DNA of 64,000 bases from Blasia pusilla (lineage: Eukaryota > Marchantiophyta > Marchantiopsida > Blasiales): assembly GCA_050084515.1 (NCBI GenBank), contig CM114271.1:64666001-64730000 (forward strand), written 5' to 3'. Under the pieces are notes generated by a model. That model worked only from the letters and a program-made list of their open reading frames with translations, did no database searches and was not told the origin of the DNA. A program made the position numbers and the translations under genes. Positions 55,992 to 64,000 of this stretch are shown in pieces. Each line of letters begins with the position of its first letter. Position 1 is the stretch's first letter.

Positions 55992-58900
55992 TCAAAGTGG
56001 TTTGTTTAAAATACTTCGAACTTCTTTGAGGGACAGAATTGGTTGGTGGATTCCTACTCCTACCTCCGACTCTCTTAAAACTACCAGCAACACATAGTAC
56101 ATGTGCTTACAAGGGAAATACCTTTTGCCACTTGTCTCTCTTTGGACAAAGTCATCACATGCACATGTGGGAAAGCAACACATCTGCACCACATACACCC
56201 CTGTGACACTTGAATTTACAGTGTTGTTCCTGACCCAATACATCCTTCCTATTCCATTGCCACTCAGGACATCTTTCATGGCGATGATCTCCATTTTTGC
56301 CTCCCGAGCTGCTGCAATTCGTTTTGCTCTCTCCACCGTTGGCCTACACATTCTGTTTCTCTTCACCTCATTTCTAGACTCAAACAAAAATAATGGATTA
56401 AGATCATCCACCTTCTCCGGGTACATGTTGACATCAATCTTGGGTTGAATACGAAATGCGAAGGTCTCTGTAATGCGAACATGCTCCGAACTTCCCCCGT
56501 CTACGATTCTGAAACCGGCACTTGTAAGATTGTCCACTTCGTCTTGAGTGCAGTTCGTGCCTGCGGCGATGGGCCAAATCGTGGGGTATTCCCGGGAGCT
56601 CCAATGGCAGCCGGATAAGACTTCCGGAAAGCGCAAGATTCATTTGGGCAGAAGAAGTACTTCAATTGATCCCCGGTCCTCGTGAAACGATCAAAGGTTT
56701 TGAGTCCCCAAAACCCAGGCAGTGCTCGTCCAGTCCTTGTACATTTCTTATTTAGGAAAGTGCCGCATGCTCTCCTAATGCCATCAGATCCTGCCCTGCA
56801 GGTGGGTCCACGTCCTGGGTTGCTCCGAGATATATGCCACTATTTTAGGTTGCAATCCACCTCCATTACCGGAATCCCATATTGTTGAACCACCCCAGTG
56901 ACAGGATGTTGCGAACTTCCAGCAACGGAGGGCTTTTGAAATAAAACATTCACTGATTTTGGAGAAGTAACTCCATCACGGATTTGGGACGGGTCCGGGG
57001 TCCCCGAATACCTGGGCGGTGTAATTTCCTCATCCAAATCAATCACCAGATTTGTTCCTCGATGCTGCCTCTTCACCTGCCTGAAGTCAAGATACTTATC
57101 TGGTCTCCACGAGTCTCGTTCGGACTGCTCTACCACCATCTGTATGGGACGTCTTGAAACCCGCCCACGAATATCCCCACCTATGTGTACGTCTTGCTCG
57201 AGTGGAGTTCCAGCTACGCACCGGTTGAAGGCTTCGACATACAGCTCGTAGATCGAGGGTCCCCTTCCTTTTGTTATTCCTTTTGTGAGGAAGATATGGG
57301 ATGCTCCAGATTGTAGCATTGCTCTTGCCTGCTCTTGTTGGCATGCCTCCACAAGTGAAATTCGTTGGCATGCTTGTGACGACCTCCAAGAGGAATGAAC
57401 ACTTTCTGCTCCATTTGTGTTGGGGCAGAGGGCATTTTCATGAACGTTCAATCCCTGCAACGACGGCAATGTTAGAAGGGAATGAAAATAACCCAGGAGT
57501 CAAAGAAATAAGCGACCTGTCAGAACCAGACGGGTTGCACGCCCAAGGCATCCCATGAACGACTCTACAACCCGTCGGGTCCCGACGTGTTGTAACCTTA
57601 AACCCACCTACTGCAACCCGTCGGAACCTGACGGGTTGCAAGGCCGAGGCATCCCATAAACGACTCTGTGACCCGTCGGGTCCCGAATGGTTGCACACTC
57701 GGGACAAAACCAAACATCTGGATGCAATCCGTCGGTTTCCGTCGGGTTGCACACTCGGGCAACCCGTCGGTTTCCGTCGAGTTGCACACTCGGGAAACCC
57801 GTCGGTTTCCGTCGGGTTGCACACCTGGGCAACCCGTCGCATCCGACAGCTTGCTTGGTTTCTTGGGTTTGAAATCCATATAATTCCCACGCTTCTCACC
57901 CTGAACAACAACTTTACAAACAATTCTCAGCGTGAGCTTGACAAGACAAAATAGTGAACTCACCTGCCGCATGAAGTTTCCCCATTGTCTCATACGTACA
58001 GTCCACCAACTCAACCAAGAGCACAACTCTTTGTACTTCCCCTCAATCGCATGCTTCCTCCACCACCCATGAAGTTCTTTCCCGGTCCATGGCCTGCTTC
58101 AAGGTTTCTTTGTCCTTGCAGCGTTGGAGTAGAGTGACATGCTCTGTCCTCTTATTCTCCTTGATGCAAGATTTGGTGTACCGGAACACACATTGTTGCC
58201 AATGGAAAGCATCCGACCTTTCCCTCTCCGGTTGAACCTCTCCACCCCAGAACACTTCCCGGATAGCAATCCACCCAAGTTATGCATTGTCCGCCATGAA
58301 CCCATAAATTTCCGGAGGTGGCCTTTTTTTTTCCTTCACCACCTCCAATAAGAGTAACCAAAGACATCTTCAAACTGCCAACGTCTTCTGCCTTTACTTC
58401 ACACACAAATATAGTTTTGAGTCCCTTCTCCACATGGTCATAAACGTGAGCACCCATCATCAACCATCCGTTCAGCACTCTGTAGCAAATATCAAAGCTG
58501 ACCCAGCTCCCGTAAAGATCTTCCCCTTCCCTCATTCGATCTATAAGATCGAGGCCACTCGAGGGACCTGTGGTTGACATTTTGAAGACATAGGCCCTGG
58601 ATCCCTCGCCTCCTTGGCCCATGAACAGCCATCTCTGAATGAATGGAAATCTGGAGTTGGCCTTGATTCTGGCGATGGCATCCATTTCGGCCGTCTTTCC
58701 ATCCATAACTTGTATCTGACGCAGCAAATTCTGGAAGCATTCAGGATCAGCGAGAAATGCGAGATTTTCCCAGAGTTGTTTCTCCTCAACCGTCGTGATC
58801 TCGCCCTGTCCAGGGATTCCAAGCAATTGTTCACAAATTTGTGATGCCATTGTGAGCTTGATCACTTCGGGCTTTGAACCCGGTGAGTTTCTGAAGACCT

Positions 58901-59965
58901 CGGCTACTTTCTTCGCCATATCCTCCTTGATGTGTCTTTGAATTGCATCGGTCACAGGATGAGTGTGGGAGCCAACATGAACGCCCACCTTGTATACTCG
59001 GCGTGGAGCCCAAGTCATGGACAATGAAAAATATGTATGCAGGACACGCTCCAACGCAGAAGGGCGATGCCTGACAATGAGGACATCGATGGCCTCCCGG
59101 CGGTATTGTGGCACCCACCTCGTATGGAGTTTCTGCATTCATGGGGGGGAATTGCGACGTATTGACTCGCCCGTTGCGCTCTAGATACGGGCATGCTGGA
59201 CTTCTACACTCCAAGGCTCCCACGCATTGGCGGCGGGAGACAATCCAAGGACCATCTGGGATGGAAGCACTGGTCCGTTGAAGCCTGCACCATCGATGAT
59301 AATCAGACTTTCTGTCCATACCCTTCAGGCGTCCTCCATCCTTCTTTTGAGCAGGAGCAGCAAGTGGAGGCAACTCAAAAATGCAATTACCATCATACGT
59401 GGGCGGCAGCTCGTCGACAAGAATATGCTTGAACATTTTCAAGGGCAGATACGAAAGCAAACTATTGCGATACTCGCAAGAGAACAGTAGGCGGACACAG
59501 GGCCCGATTGGTGTCCGTCCAGATCGCCGAGGTTGATAACATCCGGAATCTCTTCAGGAAGAACAACATTGTTACGAGTGTGTGAAGTTGGAGTCGAAGC
59601 CGGATCTGCAGAGCTTGGAGTTGCAAACGTACATTTCGAGCACTAGGAAATTCTAGACCGTCTACTTGGGAAACAGACGAATTCGAGGCGGGCCGTAAAC
59701 TCTCTATTGACCATTTGCTCTGGTAGGAGATTCCATACTTTACGGTGCGAGGTCATGGCTGGACCATCTCATCTATTATGTCTTCCGTACCTTCCAGCCT
59801 AACATCTTTGGATACAAAGATGGTTCCAATTTGAAGAAGAAATCGAACAGACATAAAATTTTCATCCACTTCTACGAAAGACTCACGAGCTTGGGGTCGA
59901 ATGATTTCTGATTGAGGAAGGGCTGCCAGATGACTGCCACAAGTGAGCTTAACATAATTATCCAT
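55992..59965 (-). pseudogene. MULE-type transposase with SWIM zinc finger, copy 3, nearly full length
   Basis: Starts at ATG 59965 (MDNYVKLTCGSHLAAL), frameshifted in the next ~450 bp. Then MFKHILVDELPPTYDGN, CVGALECRSPACPYLERNGRV and CPHCQASPFCVGACP (59460-58990), HVGSHTHPVTDAIQRH, EMDAIARIKANSRFPFIQRW, GWLMMGAHVYDHVEKGLKTI (first Asp), YGFMADNA followed by an in-frame stop (second Asp), DAFHWQQCVFRYTKSC, and CSWLSWWTVRMRQWGNFMRQ at the exon end 57964. After the intron 57455-57963: HENALCPNTNGAESVHSSW, then FFCPNESCAFRKSYP, and finally CACDDFVQRETSGKRYFPC with CKH, a SWIM finger (CxC...CxH) at about 56080-56180. Domain order matches Mutator-like transposases, which cut and paste DNA with a DDE core. 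The stop and frameshifts mean this copy is inactive. A stretch of 100-200 bp separates it from the partner-gene copy to the left. Confidence 0.75.
57455..57963 (-). repeat. Transposase intron, copy 3, with tandem palindromes
   Basis: GTGAGT donor at 57963, TTGCAG acceptor at 57455. Contains at least six units of the CAACCCGTCGG...GGGTTGCA type at about 57515-57860, several separated by the constant spacer CACTCGGG. Confidence 0.75.
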
Positions 59966-60983
59966 TCCAAGAAGATTCCTACGGGAGGAGACTGAGAATG
60001 AGAATGAGAATGAGAATATTTAATTTATAGTGAATAGGAAACAGATACTCGTGATGATTTTCCGACAAGATGAATTCGGTGGGGGAGATTGTCTGACACA
60101 ATGGATCCAATTCTGTAACACATTCAATTGTGTTGCAATATGTTACCGGATTTGGGAAGCAGAGGGTTGCGCATCACTTGGAACCTGTCGGAAACCTGGT
60201 AACTTAGAAATTACCCGAAGCTTACCAAAGCCTGCAACCCGTCGGCATCGGACTGGTTGCACGCTTCTGCTAAACATTTTCGAAGCGAGCAACCCGTCGC
60301 TCTCCGACGACTTGCTGGGATACCGCTCCTTCTTGCTCGAAGATGCCGGAGGCGTGCAAACCATCTGTTCCCGACGAGTTCGCGGTGCCTCGCTTTTAGC
60401 CCAAAAAGACGGCAAGGCGTGCAACTGTCGCCGTCCAACGGGTTACACAAGGGCGTCGCCTTGTGGTGCAGCCAGCCAGACTCCGACGACTTGCACGGGA
60501 AGCCATCATTCCTAACCCTTGATGAGGGAAGCGTGCAACCCAACAGTCTCCGACGGATTGCCCAAAATACGTCCCGTTCCCGTCCCAAACACGGCGGAGG
60601 CGCGCAACATGTCGATCTCCGACGGCTTGCGCGGGTACCTCGCATTGTTTTCCAAAGACGACGGATGCGCTCAAACCGTCAGTCTTCGACGGGTTGCTCG
60701 CGCAAGTGGCGACGTTCGCAGGATGGCGGAGGCGCGCAACATGTCGGTCTCCAACGGGTTGCGCGGGTACCTCGCGTTCTTTTCCGAAGACGACGGAGGC
60801 GCTCAACCCGTCGGTCTCCGACGGGTTGCTCGCGCACGTGGCGACGTACCCAGGATGGCAGAGCCGCGCAACTTGTCGGACTCCGACGGGTTGCGATTTT
60901 TCACGTCCGGACTTCCGTAACATTCGGCACGTCGCCGTCAAAAGGACGACGGGACCCAACGGTCAGCCCAACGGCTATAAAAG
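59966..60983. promoter_or_regulatory. Bidirectional promoter region of transposon copy 3, with palindrome array
   Basis: Between the transposase (minus) and partner gene (plus). A GAATGA microsatellite (59994-60018) lies next to the minus-strand TATA box. Palindromic units run from about 60170 to 60900. A higher-order repeat of about 130 bp (GCGCGCAACATGTCG... at 60601 and 60731) covers the right part. Confidence 0.6.
60022..60030 (-). promoter_or_regulatory. TATA box for the transposase gene, copy 3
   Basis: CTATAAATT on the minus strand, 57 bp upstream of ATG 59965; identical core to 9426-9434. Confidence 0.6.
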
Positions 60984-60993
60984 TATAAATAGG
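60984..60993 (+). promoter_or_regulatory. TATA box for the partner gene, copy 3
   Basis: TATAAATAGG, preceded by a second TATAAAAG at 60976-60983; same context as 10176-10185. The ATG of the gene follows at 61266. Confidence 0.65.
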
Positions 60994-61265
60994 GCAGAAA
61001 TCGCTCATTTCCGGTTTCTCATTTCGCGATCTTCATTCCTCACTCCTCACTCTCCCGCGCAGCTGCTGATCAGATACAAAGGGGCATTTCACGCGGCGAC
61101 ACATCGCGAGTCGATAGGAGGGAACGAGAGCGAGACGGTTCGACCGAGCGATATCGGGACGATTCGAGCTAACCATCAAGGCGAGACGAGATCCCATCTC
61201 GACATCAGCAAGGCGACTGATCAAGGGATTTGTCGTGGGCATAGGTGGAGGCATTTCCGGCAAAA

Positions 61266-63988
61266 ATGACGAGGAAAAAAACACAAGCCAACAAGTCTGG
61301 GAGCTTCACTCCCAAGTCCATTAGGACTCCTGCGTCAGCTTCTCCTCGGCCTCGTTCGGCGAATGAAATTAGGCAGCAGGAAATCGAGGAGCGGGAAAGG
61401 GAAGCGGAGATGCACAACCAAGTGCTTCTGGCGAGACGTGTTCAAGCGGCGCTAGATAAACAGAACGAAGAGGCCGAGACTTTGTAGGCCTTGAAGAAAA
61501 GGATCGCCGACGAAAAGAGAGAAAAGAATCGTCTGGACGCGTCGGTGAGGAGGGCAGAATTGGCTAAAGAGAGGCGGGAAAAAGCGATAGCCATTGACGA
61601 TAGCCCAGCTCGTCCAACCGCAAGTGTTGAGATGCGGGAAATGTCCCCCACGAAGTCCGGGGACACAATCAACATAGTGGAATCAACACCAGTTCAAATC
61701 GATGACGACGAGGTCATGAGGACCGCCGGCGTGGAAATGATGGACATGGCGAAGAAGCCGGAGAGCGGTCATTCGACTCAAGCCCGGCGGAGGACGCCGA
61801 CCTCTATCGGATCGACGAGTTCCCGATCGATTTGCAGCCCCTCTCTCGGCACAAGTTAGTGGTCAAGAAACCGACTCCATTTTCGGCGGGTAAGAGAGGT
61901 TAGGTTTTTTTAATTATGTGAATTGCAATTCATTGGGATTTCAGTGTAGCTTATTCCTCTTGTCCCGGTTACGGCGGGTGGTAAAGCAGATGGCACTCAT
62001 GGAGGGCCACAATGCCCCGAGGATTCCACTGCCCGATTAAGGACAATGGAATACGCCCGCGAAAAGACGATCGAGCGAGGACATCGCAAAGCTAAAACAA
62101 TTGGCGGCATAAAGAAGATACGTGGAAGCTTTCCTCCCTTCTATGTTCAGCCTTACGACGAGGATGGAACCCAAGCTCGTTACCGAGGAGGACTTGGAAA
62201 ATCTCGACACATTCAAGGATGCGAGACCAGGACTTGAAGGCAAGTTGAGGGCACGGAATTCAGCTGGATGAGGAATCTGCATTTCTTCATCCGGGATGGA
62301 AATCACAGGTTCATGGCGTGGACCAAGTTTTTGGAGGAGCGCCCCAACTCATTGAGGCACATTTTGCGTGAAGGCACCGGTCCTTCACCCATACCCTCAT
62401 CACATGGCGACGGTGGAGATGGCAATGCATGCCATGAACACGTGAGTATCTTTAACACTTTTCGCAACTCGTCGGACTCCGGCGAGTTGCTCGATTGATG
62501 AATGGGTTAGGTTTGTTTAGGCGAAAGCAACTCGTCGGACTCCGGCGGGTTGCTAGCTCGCACGCTTTTCCGGATGTTTTTTAAGATTGCAACTCGCCGG
62601 ACTCCGGCGACTTGTTTGATGGAACATAGATTTAACTAGTTTTTGGCCCAAAGCAAACCGTCGAAGTCCGAGTTGCTCGACGAAGCCGCCTTGTGAGGAT
62701 GTTTTTGAAGAGTGCAACTTCGTCGGACTCGGCGACTTGTTTGATTGAACATAGATTTAACTAGTTTTTGGCCCAAAGCAACCCGTCGAGTCCGACGGGT
62801 TGCTCGATAGGTCGCCTTGTTAGGTTGTTTTTAAGAATGCACTCGTCGGACTCCGACGAGTTGCTCAGAGGATGCTGGTTTAGAAGGTTTTGTGCCCCAA
62901 AGCAACCCGCCGGAGTCCGACGGGTTGCTTTAGGAAAAAACCTTCTAAACTCGATCCTCCAAAGAACTCGTCGGAGTCCGAGTTGCATTCTTAAAAAACA
63001 ACCTCACAAAGCGACCTATCAGCAACCCGTCGGACTCCGACGGTTTGCTTTGGGCCAAAAACTAGTTAAATCTATGTTCAATCAAACAAGTCGTCGGAGT
63101 CCGACGAGTTGCAATCTTAAAAAAACATCCGAAAAAGCGTGCAGTCCAGCAACCCGTCGGAGTCCGACGAGTTGCTTACCTGCCATTAGCAAATCTGAAT
63201 GCAAACCGTCGGACTCCGACGGGTTGCATCATTTAGCTTGTTGCTAGAATCCGACCCTGAGCTGTGACGACTCGTCGGAGTCCGACGGGTTGCAGGAACC
63301 CATGTAATTTCCTGACGGGTTGAGTTTGGATGTGCAGGATTGTATCGGAAGGGAATGTCACCCACCATTGGATTCAGGACTGCGATCGGGTGAGGAAGGT
63401 GCTTAGGACGCACCCGAGAGAGTACAGGGGGTTCTTGGGCGATGCCCTCGTCAATCAGATGCTTGCAAAGGGTGCTCAGATTAAGAAGAAAACCTGGGCA
63501 AACAAGTTTATTTCTCAAGATGCAGCCGTAACCATCCTTTGCTGGTCGAAGATACAGCCGCCAAGAAAAGCGCCTGACCGAGCCGAGCGGAGGGAGAAGG
63601 TATCTGCGTCTGAGCGCGTCAAATTCATCAAGCCGCCAGATTCGCTGCAACGAAATACACGGCGAGCAAGATGCAGCGATACATCAGCATTCTCAACCCC
63701 GAACTTGGTCCGGAGTTCTACAAGGAGCTCAAGGCGATTATCAATCGTCAGAGGAAGAGGGATGAAGATCCGCATGGTCGGATTGGGGAGAAAGTGTCGC
63801 TGGATCGCGTGCATCGTTTTGCGCTATCCGGGATTAGCGAGTTCAGGAGGATACGATTGATGAAAATCAGTCTCGAGGGCTCAGAGGCCCAGAAGAGGGA
63901 GGCACACCATCCTCCGGGTGTGTCCGATCCAGTGATCTCGCATTGGCTACGCGAATGGTCATTCTGGGACGCGTTGCGGATAATCGGG
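61266..63988 (+). pseudogene. Transposon partner gene, copy 3: N-terminal basic/coiled region and ParB/Srx-like domain, runs off the window
   Basis: ATG 61266: MTRKKTQANKSGSFTPKSIR, a Lys/Ser-rich start, then a charged coil (IRQQEIEEREREAEM; after an in-frame TAG at 61485, LKKRIADEKREKNRL). It continues to the exon end near 61889 (GTAAGAG donor), with a frameshift before DLYRIDEFPID. Exon 2 (about 61976-62441) includes RDGNHRFMAWTKF with DGNH at 62295-62306, the conserved motif of ParB/sulfiredoxin-like domains; frame changes occur around it. Exon 3 starts at 63338: VSEGNVTHHWIQDCDRVRKVL, GFLGDALVNQMLAKGAQ, KKTWANKFISQDAAVTILCWSK, then ISILNPELGPEFYKELKAIINRQRKRDEDP in a neighbouring frame, and is cut by the window end before the methyltransferase part. 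The sequence is better preserved than copy 1 but still carries a stop and frameshifts. Confidence 0.65.
62441..63337 (+). repeat. Intron 2 of the partner gene, copy 3: fourteen palindromes inside a long inverted repeat
   Basis: GTGAGT donor at about 62442 and TGTGCAG acceptor at 63337. I count 14 units of the GCAACCCGTCGGACTCCGAC type roughly 60 bp apart between 62463 and 63291. The spacers are mirrored around about 62925: GGTTTAGAAGG on the left against CCTTCTAAACT on the right, GATAGGTCGCC against GCGACCTATC, AACATAGATTTAACTAG against CTAGTTAAATCTATGTT. The intron therefore forms a palindrome of about 650 bp. One arm has an extra duplicated spacer (about 62620-62750). Confidence 0.8.
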
Positions 63989-64000
63989 AAGTCTGTGTTG

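Noticed and set aside
62463-63291. CRISPR-like array (short repeats with ~35 bp spacers)
   Set aside because: Units are palindromes of variable sequence, spacers are themselves mirrored or duplicated, they lie in an intron of a spliced eukaryotic transposon gene, and no cas genes are present.

Overview
The window looks like a repeat-dominated chromosome segment of a streptophyte (plant-lineage) nuclear genome. Evidence: spliced genes with GT-AG introns, a CYP72-clan-like cytochrome P450, degenerate CCCTAAA telomere-type sequence, a plant-type 5S rRNA fragment, and Ty3/gypsy elements carrying a cytosine methyltransferase. As far as I recall, such retroelements have been reported from charophyte algae, so a charophyte (Chara/Klebsormidium-type) source is my best inference. 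It is not proven.

Layout. 1-686: 3' end of a non-LTR retrotransposon with an endonuclease domain. 3833-6166: a three-exon P450 lacking its N-terminal exons. 6655-7560: a stray gypsy gag fragment. 8294-13018: damaged copy 1 of a MULE-type DNA transposon. 13019-14770: 3' end of a gypsy element (integrase plus PHD finger). 14763-24000: mostly non-coding repeats. 22502-31000: the most gene-like part, with a candidate secreted peptide precursor, an intact RI-type LRR protein, a P450 pseudogene and a voltage-gated proton channel (HV1) homologue. 32713-49330: a gypsy element on the minus strand, split by a second related gypsy element (34986-42878) inserted between its RNase H and integrase regions. 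49384-63988: more copies of the MULE-type transposon, running off the right edge.

Two mobile systems stand out. (1) The gypsy family has the order gag (zinc knuckles) - protease - C5 cytosine methyltransferase (DNMT3/DRM-like motifs) - RT - RNase H - integrase - C-terminal PHD finger. It therefore carries both a DNA-methylation module and a possible chromatin-reading module. (2) The MULE-type transposon encodes a SWIM-zinc-finger transposase. Divergently from it, across a shared promoter with two TATA boxes, it encodes a second protein with a ParB/sulfiredoxin-like domain followed, in another copy, by a beta-class (N4/N6-type) DNA methyltransferase-like fold. The catalytic DPPY motif of that fold reads DLPS in two separate copies. 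The ParB-plus-methyltransferase combination is typical of bacteria and phages. Introns and promoter regions of this transposon are filled with roughly 25-27 bp palindromes (GCAACCCGTCGG + short centre + CCGACGGGTTGC). I see none of these in the host genes or gypsy elements.

Almost every mobile-element gene here is broken by stops, frameshifts or deletions. Only the LRR gene, and probably the proton channel and the P450 exons, read cleanly. All identifications come from reading motifs by eye; no database search was possible.
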